Shown in pieces: positions 35,472 through 45,856 of a stretch of DNA of 64,000 bases. A program made the position numbers and the translations under genes. Origin of the DNA: Tolypocladium sp. Sup5 PDA-1 (lineage: Eukaryota; Ascomycota; Sordariomycetes; Hypocreales; Ophiocordycipitaceae); NCBI GenBank assembly GCA_000750105.3, contig JPHH03000096.1, forward strand, positions 17,366 to 81,365. Reading direction: 5' to 3'. The notes below the pieces were generated by a model that was not told where the DNA came from, did not search any database, and was given only the letters and a program-made list of their open reading frames with translations. How positions within the stretch are numbered: position 1 is the stretch's first letter; every line of letters begins with the position of its first letter.

Positions 35472-36677
35472 TCACGACGTCACTGCAATCGCCGCCACGA
35501 TGGCGTCCAGAGCACTACTCTGGCTCTGCCCCGTGGCGGGAGTGTACGGCCCCGTCCATGCCACGCCCAGCTTGTTCTGGCCGTCCCGGTCCTTGGCCCA
35601 GATGCTGTCGGCGTTCTTGGTGATGAAGTCCTCAAACTCCTTGTGCGGCGCCACGGTGTTGAGGTACCTCAGGTTGCGCACGAAGACGCCCTTGAACTGC
35701 GCCCCGTCGTGGCCGCAGTTGCCGGGCTTGAGCTCGCACTTGTCCGTCTCGACGAGGATGCCGTCCGGGTTGGTGAGCGCCTTGATGGCGGTCCGGGCGA
35801 TGGTCACGGCGCGCTCGATGTAAGAAACGTCGCGCGTCGCGATGCTCAGCTCAGCCAGCCCGCCGAGGATGACACCCTGGTTGTAGGTCCACGTCTGGAA
35901 GCCGTTGTTCTTGCATTTATCGTCGAGGCCGTCGTTGATGAGGCCCTGCGCGTTGATCATGCCGCTCCTATTGAACCACGCCCACTGCGCCCTTGCCATG
36001 TCGAGGTACATGCCGTCCTGGGGGATGCGGTTGGCGAGCGAGGCGGCCACGGAGAGGTAGAGCTCGTTGGTGATGGCGTTGACGTACTTGCGCTCCTTGT
36101 TCCAGTAGATGCCGCCTCCGCACGGTGTACCCCTGCCAGTCTGCATATCGTTGAAGATCTCGACGGCCGAGTTGAGGTAGTCCTGGTCACCGGTCACGTC
36201 GTGCGTGCGGATCAAGGCCAGCGCCCACCACGCCTCGTCGTCGTAGAACTCGTTGATGAAGTTGTCGAAGCCGCGCTTCTTGAGGAACTCGCGCTTCGCC
36301 ATGCAGCCGCTGCTGCGGTCGAGGCAGTACACCGACGAGACCATGCCGGCCTTGTCCATGGACTTTACGGTCTGAACGTTTGTCTTTTGCGCATTATTGT
36401 ACGTGTTGCGCATGTAGCCGCCAACGTTGAGCTTGTTGGCCTCGTCGAGGCGCAGCGAGGCGAAATCGGCGAGCGTGGTGAGGGCGTTGGCGCTGTTCCA
36501 CCAGGCGTTGTCCCAGATGCCTGTCCTGACGTTGTAGAACTGGCCGTTGAGCGTCTGTATCCCCTTGACGGCGTGGTCGACGTATTCCTGGGTGTTGTTG
36601 GCGGCGGTCGCGGGCGTCGTTAGTGTGCATAGGGCGGCGGCGAGGGCGGCTCGCAAGCCACCGTGTCTGGCTAACAT
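35472..36677 (-). CDS. GH76 endo-alpha-1,6-mannanase (Dfg5/Dcw1 family)
   Basis: Single exon of 401 residues. The chosen ATG gives a signal peptide (LRAALAAALCTLTTPATA) with cleavage near 25; in-frame codons upstream lack this property. The GH76 signature is complete: TGIWDNAWWNSANALTTLADF at about 52-72, the catalytic Asp pair in FYDDEAWWALA (D146, D147), CGGGIYWNKERKYVNAITNE, and TWTYNQGVILGGLAEL. Cysteines near 118, 125 and further on would form disulfides. In yeasts Dfg5/Dcw1 are GPI-anchored and cross-link GPI mannoproteins to wall glucan. Here the C-terminal tail after TPATGQSQSSALD is only a short hydrophobic run (IVAAIAV), so GPI attachment is doubtful and the protein may be secreted. 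A GTGAGT donor-like word overlaps the stop codon, but the nearest downstream acceptors make too short an intron or a trivial tail. Confidence 0.92.
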   Translation of the reverse strand: MLARHGGLRAALAAALCTLTTPATAANNTQEYVDHAVKGIQTLNGQFYNVRTGIWDNAWWNSANALTTLADFASLRLDEANKLNVGGYMRNTYNNAQKTNVQTVKSMDKAGMVSSVYCLDRSSGCMAKREFLKKRGFDNFINEFYDDEAWWALALIRTHDVTGDQDYLNSAVEIFNDMQTGRGTPCGGGIYWNKERKYVNAITNELYLSVAASLANRIPQDGMYLDMARAQWAWFNRSGMINAQGLINDGLDDKCKNNGFQTWTYNQGVILGGLAELSIATRDVSYIERAVTIARTAIKALTNPDGILVETDKCELKPGNCGHDGAQFKGVFVRNLRYLNTVAPHKEFEDFITKNADSIWAKDRDGQNKLGVAWTGPYTPATGQSQSSALDAIVAAIAVTS

Positions 36678-37003
36678 CTCGACGGAATGTGGTGGTATTT
36701 GTGTCAAGGAAGCCTCAGGTCCCAGGAGGAGCGTAGGGAGAAGGACAGAGAGGAGAGAGGGAAGGGGAAGAGGAGGGCAAGAACAAGAAGAGCCAGGCGC
36801 CTGGGCTTGATCATGGAGTCGTGGACGGCGATCGCTGGGTGTATATGCAGTATCAGGACGCGAGCTCAAGAGCACGGAGAGTGAATCAGGTGGAGAAGGA
36901 GAGAAGGGCAGGGACTGGTGAGCAGAGGTCGAGATGTGACATGGTATATGTAATTGAGGGTCGCAGGCGATGCCACGAAGCCGGGACGATTTGCCGCTTG
37001 CGT

Positions 37004-37012
37004 CTTTATATG
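37004..37012 (-). promoter_or_regulatory. TATA-like box upstream of GH76
   Basis: CATATAAAG on the - strand lies about 330 nt before the GH76 start codon. The spacing would imply a leader of roughly 300 nt. Assignment is by motif and orientation only. Confidence 0.35.
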
Positions 37013-38090
37013 CATGCCGGTACTAGGCAATAGACACTGGACGGGCGAGGGCAGGATGGCAAGGCAAAGCCCCCGTCCGTGGAGCTGTCCATGCTTCAGG
37101 TGAGCCCTGGCCAGGCACGGGAGCGCGTGTGTCGAACCTCGCACCGCGTGCCAGCTTGCCAAGGTCCGGCCGGAACCTCCGACCGTCGTCGGGCAGCTCC
37201 TGGCCCGCTCGGCTGGCCATGGTGGAGCGCGAGGCGAGGCCTGACAACTTACAAGTCATGCTGGGGCTGGAGCCTGGATGGGCGCGAGAGAGGGCCATGA
37301 AGGGAGCGAGGGAGTCGACAGGGGCGTCGCATCGATCGGGGGCGGTGGAGCAGCAAGATTGGCGCGCGCGAATTGCCTGGGGGCGGCGTCAAGGCGACAA
37401 CGGCGAGAAAGGACCTGGACAGAGAAGGAGAAACAGGGGAACAAAGGCCAGAGACATGGGACTAGAGGCCGTCTGCCGTATCAGTCGTGACAGGATCGGG
37501 GCAGTGGTGGTGTTTCAGAGAAGAGATTGGGATATCATGCCCCTGGCTCGAGATACGAAACATCGACGGACTGCTTCGTAAGCTTCGACGACTCGCTAAG
37601 CCTATTTGGGCCATGCGCTGAGCGATGCGCTGAGCGATGCGCTCTGACAGACCCGGCTTTTGCCTCCTTGGGCTTAGAAGTCCGTCGACATTTACCCGTG
37701 TAAGTGCACAGAGCTGGGCTGAGAGTGGCCAGCTGCCCTCACCTCACCACCTCAACTCACCTCGCCTCAGCCCAGCCAATGCAACTCTGGACATGGCGGC
37801 CTTGGGCCTTGCGAGCACACGACACGAGCGGTGTGCCGGGCGCCCGTCTCCCGAGCCGTGAAGCTATGTGGTGCGCAGCCAGATGCGCACCAGGGTACGG
37901 ACACGAGGCCGCCATGTGTCTGTCCGCTTCGTGATGGAAGCTGGACAAAGACAAGAATGCCGTCATCCACGGCGCGAAGCGGTGAGGTGGCCAGGGTTGA
38001 TTGTGTATCACGGACACGCTCGTGTGAGCAGATGCTGTCTGCATGTCGGCGCAACGCGATGATGATGAAGAGTATCCGTACTTCGTACAG

Positions 38091-38118
38091 TAGTCCGTAG
38101 TCCGTAGTCCGTAGTCCG
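38091..38118. repeat. TAGTCCG heptamer tandem array
   Basis: Four perfect TAGTCCG units followed by TATCCGTACC, directly after a TACTTCGTA word at 38079. The unit TAGTCCGTA is the same word found singly at other intergenic places in the window. Confidence 0.85.
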
Positions 38119-39339
38119 TATCCGTACCACTGCGTATCACCACCACAATCGCATCGCCACAGCCATGCGCCAGCCAAGCAAGCTGCCAACAAAACTGTCA
38201 GGCGGATCCAGATCATCCAGGGCTCCACGGCAAACGCTGGAGTCACAGGGCCCAGGGCTGCTGCACCATCGAACAGCCACCTGCAGGGGGCGTGGCGCCT
38301 TGGCGCTGAAGCGGCTGCACGTTAAAACACGCCTCGCTCGGCATTGACCTGCGTCTCCCCGTTGATCCCCATGTCATCTCCCTCTGCGACGGCCTCCCTG
38401 GGGTGTCGTGGGGCCGCGATGTTGCTGTAAGCGGTCTCTTCGTCTCTTGGAATAAACGCAGCAGCCGTGGCCCGTAAGCCTACCAAGAAAGATTCTCAAG
38501 GTCAACAGACAACGGCAAGAGTATTTTACGTACTGCCGCCGAGGTTCTAAAAATGTCTCGACAGAGGGACTATAATATTATTCACTCATTCGCGAATAGA
38601 ACACTCGGCGTCTCGCTGCCCGTGCCCGTTGGCTGCCCCGGGGCCTCTCGCAGCCCCGGCGCTTCCGCACCCCGGTCTCAGCGGACCCTCATCGGCGTTT
38701 CATGCCGTGCCAGTGGACGAGGGCGCTCGAGCTCGCCAGATTGCATGCGCCTTTCACATGAATGAGCACAGCTCTAGCGTGGCTATGCCGTTCTATTCGG
38801 GGGCGGATGCGAGTCGCAAAAAACTTGCAAAACCTAACAAAGGGCGACGCAGGCCGTCAGATCGCAATATCCGGGACGCGGCAGCCCGCGATGATCCTAC
38901 CTACGTGTTCATCTGTTCTCCCTCGATCGACAAGCAGAAAAAGAAAGGAAACAGGAACGAGTGGAGCCCCGATTATTCCCCGACACACTCGACAAACTCG
39001 GCAACGTGCTGGAAGCTGGCTCGTGGTCCCTGGGCTGAACCCCTGGCGCTCCCGTGCGCCATGTCTCGGTCTGGAGCAGCCGATGATCTCATCCTCCCCA
39101 ATTGGGGTTGGCTGCCAACGAGCACGACCTACGAAGTAGCGGAGACCAACTTACGAGTAGTGTATTCGGGCCCCCTCCAGACCACCGTGCTTCTCCTGCT
39201 GCCCGACGTCTTCGAAGTCGCCGGTAACATGAGGTAGGCCAAGAGAAGCAGCCTTGTCAAAAAGGCCTCTCGTTCCTCGGCGGGCTTAGAAAGTCCCTCC
39301 GCAATGGCAACGAGCGGGCCGGGAACTGCCCTGCTCCGG

Positions 39340-39545
39340 TTGGTCTCCGCTAGGTCGAACCAACGGGTACACATAACTGCCGTGCTACTAACTACTATTC
39401 CCGTCATTTTTGTATATGATACTAAGTTGGTCTCTCTTAGGTCGAACTGACGGGTATATATAGCTTATTACTGCCTCGCCGCTATTCGTATTATTCTTCT
39501 CAATCTCTACGTCGAACCAGCGGGATGTACAACTGCCGTGCTGCC
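39340..39545. repeat. Triplicated degenerate direct repeat
   Basis: Three related units share the core GTCGAAC (39354, 39441, 39511), followed by CAACGGG/TGACGGG/CAGCGGG and, in units 1 and 3, AACTGCCGTGCT. Units 1 and 2 also share TTGGTCTC upstream and CTATTC at their ends. Unit 2 differs mainly by C-to-T and G-to-A type changes (TATATATAGCTTATTACTGCC), the pattern expected of repeat-induced mutation. No open frame. Confidence 0.65.
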
Positions 39546-40394
39546 ATCTGCCAGCTCCTCGTACCGTTCTTGTTCATGTCCGCAATGAGGTTCGTGCCTG
39601 TATTCAAAACAATGAAAGTGGGCAAGGTGATTGCCAGCTGCCGCAGCAACACAGGGCGTGTGCAGCCTTGAGCACCATCACGGCCAGCTCTGTGGAAGTG
39701 ATAGTTGGTGGTACTCCAGGCGTACCACCATGTAAAGCCTCAGAGACGCTGCGTGCAACCTCCAAGTCCTCATCACCCATCACGAACACGACTTCAACTT
39801 CAGTTGCAACCCTCCATCGAAACGAAACGACACTCACAGCAACCCCCCATCGAAACATGGGCAGCCACGCCGTCATGTGGCAGCATCACAACCCGCCCTC
39901 GCCCCTGTCATGCCACCACCACGGCCCATCACATCCTCGTCCACCCCTCGTCCCCCCGGGATCGCTATCAGCATCAGTCGCAGGCAGATGCCGAGAAACA
40001 GATCACAAGGAACTAGGCAAGGTTCGTGCACCGTTACGCAAGTACGTTGCCCGGTAATATAGTAAAATGTCCTACCCGTGACGTGTCCCCCAGAACCCGA
40101 CATTGTGACTTTTCGTGCCTGGTGCGCTGTACAACAAGTCGCGCGCGCAACACCATCATGGGACACATGCCGTGCATGCACCTCAGTGTTGCATTTCGAA
40201 TGAGGCACTTCTATAATCTATAGGCCAGGAAAAATTATACAGCAAGAATGGGTATATCCATGGTTTCCAAACCCCACCCAACGCCAGCCTGTCCTACCGA
40301 CAGGTTATGCGCTCACACGTCCGATATCCATCGATTTGCCGCTTTTCTCTCATTACTAGCAACGCATAGCCGTTATATTTTCTTCTTAGTCGTG

Positions 40395-43185
40395 TCACCT
40401 GCTGCCCCTTGAAGTTAGGCGCAAACTTGGATGTCCCGTCTCCCGACTGCTCGTCGACTCCGCGATGCTGGGCGGCCGCCCCGATGGCCGCCGCACTGAA
40501 AACTTGGACAGCATTGACGACGACGACTTGTACTTCTCGTTGGACAGGCTGCTCGCACGGTCCGAAAAGGAATCGGCGGTGAGCTCCTGCACCGTGTTGG
40601 GGTCGATAAAGGCCTGGGGGAAGATGCCCCATTTGCCCTTGGAATTCGTGCCCGACCAGCACCAGTGCTCGGGATGCGCCCCTGGGCCATGTCAGTTCTA
40701 CTCCTCCGCAGCTGATAGGGAGAAAACACTTACAGCTTATGTTGGTGATGGTCTCGTTCTTGTCAAACTTGAGCCAGTCCCCCTTTTCCTTGTCCTTGGG
40801 CGCAAACTTCCACTTCGACTTGGCGCGGATGTGGCTCGTCCCGCCCAACTTGATTTCGGCCGCGGGCGGGACATCCAGCTTGATAACGTCCGTCGGCACC
40901 GATGCGAACACACCGTCGTGCCATGCGAATATCCACTCTCCGTTGTACTTGGGCGGCCACTTGATTCCAGTGATCCGCGCCCCCTGAGCCAGTTCCAACG
41001 CGGCGGTGCGATCATACAGCAGCCGTTGTCCGTATATCCGTCTTGCCTGCTCCTTGGCAACACCGGTGGGGTGACCGGCCACCTCTGAACCATTTTCCTG
41101 CGCTGGGTGCGCCGTGGGCGGATGTGTAAAGTGAAGATCGTAATCGTTGCGCAGGTGGTCTGGCACTTCGGCTTGGTCTACGACGCAAATCCCTGGAACG
41201 TCGGGCAGCGGCCGCGTGTGTCGGGCCAGGTGGCTGAATAGCGCCTTTGTTGTGAAGAAGACGGTCGCATCGCTCTCATCCAACGTACGTCCCTGGTGCA
41301 CGCAGAAGACGCAGCCGTACAAGACGTCGTCGACTCGCTTCGCGGGGAGATGGCTCTTTTGAAGAAAACGAAGACGATATCCAACGTTGTTCTTGGTAAA
41401 GTTGCCATCATCTATCAACAAGATCGGGTTAGTGACACGGCCGGTTCCCTAGAAGGCAGAATGCAAACTCACCCTGCTTATTCACATCGATCTCAATCTG
41501 GCTAAAGTCAAGCTCGTAAAGGCAGCCTGTGCACCTAGCGACAACCCGAGACAAGGTTCGGCGGACGGGCTTCTGCGTCTTCTTGACTCCGATGTCGCCC
41601 CTGATAACCTCCTTGGCGCCCTCGCAAAATCCCTTGTGATGGTAAAAGGAACTGGCCGAGGTGATGTTGCAATCCTTCGAGTGACCGTGTGATTCCGGTC
41701 TCGCGTTGTTGGTGTTCTCCTCGTCCACCGGAATCAGCCCCGTGTCAACCTCTGTCGTTGGCATCACCGGCGGAGGCACTTCTAGCCCTGGCTGGCCCTG
41801 TGGAGAAGTTGGGGACCGCGGCTCGTTATTCTGCACGGCAAAGTTTCTGGGGATAGGCGGGACGGGAGGAGGGTTCTCAGAAGCTGGCCCATTGCTCACG
41901 ACGATTAGTTGGTGATGCCCCCCGACATCCCCTGAACTGGCTGCAGACTCGCCAGACATCCTGTGGGACGTGCTAGAAGAGCGTTGAGAGTATGGTGGCA
42001 TGGGAGAGTAACGGGGTGGGGGCAGCTGAGGCAAGGGCTTCGCGGCCCGTTCTACCAGCTCCTCCTCTGGTATGGGTGTGGTGAGATTCGAGGCTCTCGT
42101 CCGAGACGAATACGGGGCCGAGTTAGAGGAGTATGCACTGCCCGATGACTGCCGCCGATCATCGCTGTCGTAGTCGGAACCTCCACTAAAACTGGTGACG
42201 GGTCGGCGGCCGTGTGAGGAAGCCTTCCTCTCGCGCTCAGGACTCAGTGGCGAGATGGCCGGATCGACAGGTGATTCGGGCCTGTAGACGGTTGGCCTTC
42301 TCTCGATGGGGCTGTACTCTGACCGTCCATCGTCGGATAGCGGCGCAACTTGGGGGTCCCACGGGTTCGTCGACGGCGGCCGTGGCGGCTGCTCCGCCGG
42401 CGCGGGCTCCGGCTCCGGGGCGCGGCCCGGGCGGAGAACCTCTGGCACGTCACCTTGGGTGCTGGAAGCTCGACTGTACATCAGCCTCTGCAGCTGGGCT
42501 GTGGCGTCCTCCACTGTGTTCATGTCCGCCAGCGACCCGGCTTGAGAGCTGCTCATGGACCCTCGAGTAGGCGGAGGCAGGATGGCTTGAGGGTGGTGTA
42601 GCCCAGATGCTGCCTGAAGAGGAGGTGGCTGGAGCGGCGACGATGGTACGGGATGCGGGGAAGATGGTGGCGACAATTGGGACAAGAAGAACTGGGTATT
42701 GTCTCTGGGCCGGGCCTCGAGCTTCATCCTCATGAGGATATCGTAAATCCTTGGCGCGGCCTTGCGGGACAGGCCTTGTACTTCGGCATACTTGTCGGCA
42801 TCGAAGCTGTCAACATCGATGTAGTCGTCAAACTCCCAGAGGAGGTCTGTAAGCTCCGACCGATAGGTGCTAATGTCATCTGCGGCCCCAAAACGTCAGA
42901 ACACAAGCTAGGCAGCCGAGCCGAGGGGGCTGGATGACGGCTCCTCAGCATCGAGACATGAAACATACCGTTCTCCTTGAGCGCGTCGACAAAGCTGGAC
43001 CCGTACTCGTCAAGATGCTTCTTGCAGAGCGGCTCAATGCGTTTCAGGGCCCGTTCACCCTCCTTGATGAGGGCCTGTGCCGCCTTGAGCATCGGCTGCG
43101 AGCCGCCCGCATTGTCCGCGGCAGTCTTGCCCTTTTCCACAATGTCCCGGAAGGGAGCGATGACGAGCTCGGTGACAACATCCAT
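40395..43185 (-). CDS. SH3-domain protein with Cys/His-rich block, function unknown
   Basis: Four exons (42969-43185, 41473-42879, 40734-41411, 40395-40681) encode 862 residues. Introns of 89, 61 and 52 nt all have GTATGT/GTGAGT/GTAAGT donors. The N-terminal 125 residues are helical (VTELVIAPFRDIVEKG; DDISTYRSELTDLLWEFDDY). A long Ser/Pro/Arg-rich disordered region follows, to about 430. Next is a Cys/His block with CTGC (522-525), YGCVFC (575-578) and HLARH (602-606), resembling a zinc site. The SH3 domain spans about 736-795: AKSKWKFAPKDKEKGDWL, then WCWSGTNSKGKWGIFPQAFI. The tail is Ser-rich. The architecture suggests a cytoplasmic scaffold binding proline-rich partners. I know of no characterised orthologue. 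Confidence 0.8.
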
Positions 43186-44588
43186 CTCGAGGGCTTAACC
43201 GGCAGTGCTTTGAACACGGCGAGATTCGCGAGGGAGGCGTGAACGGCGGGAGATGGACGCTGCGTCAATAGGACACGATCATCTGTGCACTTTGCGCAGC
43301 GTGCGGTTGGTCGTTGGCTGTTGGTTCGCAGATGTGAGGGGTCAACAATAGCAAGCTCCCATCCCACATACATCTGGGGAAGCTGAAGAGCAGACGCCAG
43401 GCTTATGCAGGAGCAGCAAACAGCTTGCCAGGCAGGATCTGATGTGAATACAAAAAGGAGGGAAGGAAAAGTATCGAGGAGAGAGAAAAAAAGAGGTCAG
43501 GCGAGCGGGAGCCGTAAAGGACTTAGAAGAGTGGAAGCCATGGCCCATGGATGCCACGCAACGGACCCTGGGCCTGTCTTTGGCGTGTCCTTTCTGGGGT
43601 TCCATCGATTTGTGATAGGTTGTCACCCAACCATCTAGGCCGTCTGTAGCCCTGCCCCTCGGTCAACGAGGGCTGGATGCCCATGGTCGCGGAGCAAGGC
43701 TGCCAGACAGGCAGGCAGGCTGCCAGGGCGGCACAGCGGAAGACGCTGATGAGGCGCGTCCAAGGAGAGGTCGACGCCATTAGCAGGTCGCAGGTGGCTG
43801 CCCCTCGTTGCATGGGTCGATGGGGACGATAAGGGTCCACTGGGCGGCGGACGGTGGTGATGGCTGCTCGTGTGGAGCGTCAAGGTCTCTCAATGGCACC
43901 GGGCAGCCAATAAGCCAGCATCAGGACGACTCCATGAACCCCCCCTGGTCGCCCACGTTGATCCCAAGCGAAGGATCGATTGGTGGCCGCCCACGATGGC
44001 ACCTGTGGATATAGGCCCGGACGGCTGAACTAGCTTTGAAGAACACCGGTGCAGCTGTTCGTAAACGGAAGCCGTTTGATGGCGTAGTCGAGGGTTTCTT
44101 AATAAATTATTGCCTGAAAATTTGGTGAGGCTTATATCCCGCCGTCCCGGTCCATGTGTGCTTGACTCGACTGTCTTCATCTCAGTTGGGATGGGATACG
44201 GAAATCAGCAGTCTCGAATACTCCGGGTTCCTGGTTATCAAGGAGCCGGAAAAGCGGGCTGCGGTTCGTCCATGTACGGACTAATGCCTACAGAGCCGTT
44301 ATCAACTGCACCAAGACAGGTGTCTCACGTTTATCTCCCGCAGCACAATCGTATCGTGCCCCCTCCGGACACCATTGCCTCTTCGAAGCTCGGCAACGAG
44401 GTAATAAGACATTGCGTATTGAGCTCCAAACCCCGCGAAAGCGCCAAGAGCACCAGCTGCCGAGGCCATCTTCGCAACCTGAGCCAGGAGGTGATTTGCA
44501 AGCCGAGACGAGGCGGGATACCAATACCTGCATCGGCATCGTGCGGAACAGCGACCCGCTTCTGTGGCTGCTTGATCCCTGGGCCGCA

Positions 44589-45014
44589 TCATCGGGGCTG
44601 CTGGTTAATATCCCAGTCCCTCGCTGCTCCCCCAGCATTTCCGAGCATCAATCGGTCGCTTGCACCGCTTAGATTCACCGAGGAGGCAGCTCCACTCGTT
44701 GGTTCGTCGATAGTTGCTGCAGGAGGATATTGCTGAACGTGGGCAACAAATTCGGCATGGTACCCGACGTTCCCCGTTCCAGGGCCAGCTCCAGGGCCAG
44801 GGCCAGGGGAAAGACGTGTGACGTTGAATTCGCCAGAGGGGACGGGAGTCTGTGCAGCCAGAGGTGTGGACTGTGTGGAGATGCAACACATCCTCCGCTC
44901 TCTAATAATTATGTCCGTCGGCACCTGCCAGTCTGAATCTGGGATGAGGTCACCTGCTGAAAACTGCCCCGGATCACGGTCGCCTCCCCGGCTCCTGCCC
45001 GGCCGCACAGACAT
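44589..45014 (-). CDS. Doubtful hypothetical protein, possibly one exon of a longer gene
   Basis: A 141-codon frame starts at an ATG and reads DLIPDSDWQVPTDIIIRERR, then a Gly/Pro repeat encoded by the CCAGGG minisatellite, then YHAEFVAHVQQYPPAATIDE. The composition is less random than in neighbouring frames. On the same strand, about 100 nt further on, a different frame reads MASAAGALGAFAGFGAQYA, a small hydrophobic segment that could be another exon. A donor-like GTAAGT lies upstream near 45115. I could not build a splice model that joins these pieces with confidence and recognise no family. Confidence 0.25.
   Translation of the reverse strand: MSVRPGRSRGGDRDPGQFSAGDLIPDSDWQVPTDIIIRERRMCCISTQSTPLAAQTPVPSGEFNVTRLSPGPGPGAGPGTGNVGYHAEFVAHVQQYPPAATIDEPTSGAASSVNLSGASDRLMLGNAGGAARDWDINQQPR
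44779..44809. repeat. CCAGGG minisatellite
   Basis: Five CCAGGG/CCAGCT-type hexamer units in a row. On the - strand they encode alternating Pro-Gly in the doubtful hypothetical frame. Confidence 0.7.
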
Positions 45015-45856
45015 TGTGCTTGGAGCCTAAAAAGGTCTTTCAAGTTCCAACACGAGTGCCCAGGCAGGAGCTCCGCGCCATCAGTCTCGACCAACTCAGA
45101 GGGTGTGTCGCACGACTTACAGCTCGCTTCAGCTTCGCAACCACAACCATCAACGCCGCGCCACTGAACCGACGTAAGACCTCAGCGATTTGAGCAGTTC
45201 CAGGGCCCTTGCTGGTGCCTAACGCGCGTCAGCTGCCCTCTGGCCGGTCTGCCTTGAGCTCTGGCAGCGTGGAAACAAGCCTAGCCGGCGCTCCTGGGCT
45301 TCCAGAACCTACCCGACAGGCCCAAGCCCCCGCCACAGTTGAATCTTCAACAGCCTCATTCCAAAGTCAACCTCCCACGTGTGCATACGTTGTCCATTGT
45401 CTCGACTAGTACGGACTACCTGCGCAAAAAACCCTTCATCCACTTTCCCTCTTGGTCACCGGCGGAGGACCATGTACCATACCAAAGTTGTGGTCACTAT
45501 TCTGTCACAACCCAGCTACGGGTGATCGCCAGAGCCAACAAACCCCGCGCTCCCGCTTACCGAGCCCAATAGCCCGCAGGATTCAAGGGCTCTCCCATCG
45601 TGATCCCAGTGGCGCAGGCGATCAATCCATCCATGCCTCGTCCACAGCTGGTGCCTGCCGAGTGCACCATCTTGTACCGCTGATGTCTTGCGATAGTAAA
45701 ATATTTGCACGAAGCAGAGCACGAACAAAGCATGGGACTTCAACAGGTCAAGTAAATTGCTATTCTTGTGTATCCAAAAGTTGAGAGCATCTCTCTCTAC
45801 CTGTCCATCTGCCTCAGCACTTGTGCCGGCTTCCGCAGTAATACTTGGCCGCTGAA

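Larger units (their letters stand above)
36678..40394. other. Spacer with repeats, no recognisable gene
   Basis: Upstream of GH76 and downstream of the SH3-protein gene. Frames up to about 200 codons (for example 38629-39237, +) have no recognisable domain. The region holds a TATA-like word for GH76, a TAGTCCG heptamer array, copies of the intergenic 9-mer TACTTCGTA/TACGAAGTA (38079, 39130), and a triplicated degenerate repeat at 39340-39545. Confidence 0.5.
43186..45856. other. Spacer with one doubtful coding stretch
   Basis: Lies between the SH3-protein start and the TMEM16 3' end. It contains TACGGACTA copies at 44275 and 45410 and a CCAGGG minisatellite near 44779-44809. The only region with protein-like codon flow is the - strand at about 44288-45014, listed separately. 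Confidence 0.5.

Noticed and set aside
35643..36623. 326-codon + strand frame antisense to GH76
   Set aside because: Mirror frame; the - strand encodes an intact GH76 with signal peptide and Asp pair.
38629..39237. 202-codon + strand frame upstream of the repeat block
   Set aside because: No domain, overlapping frame of similar length in another phase, and no promoter or splice support.
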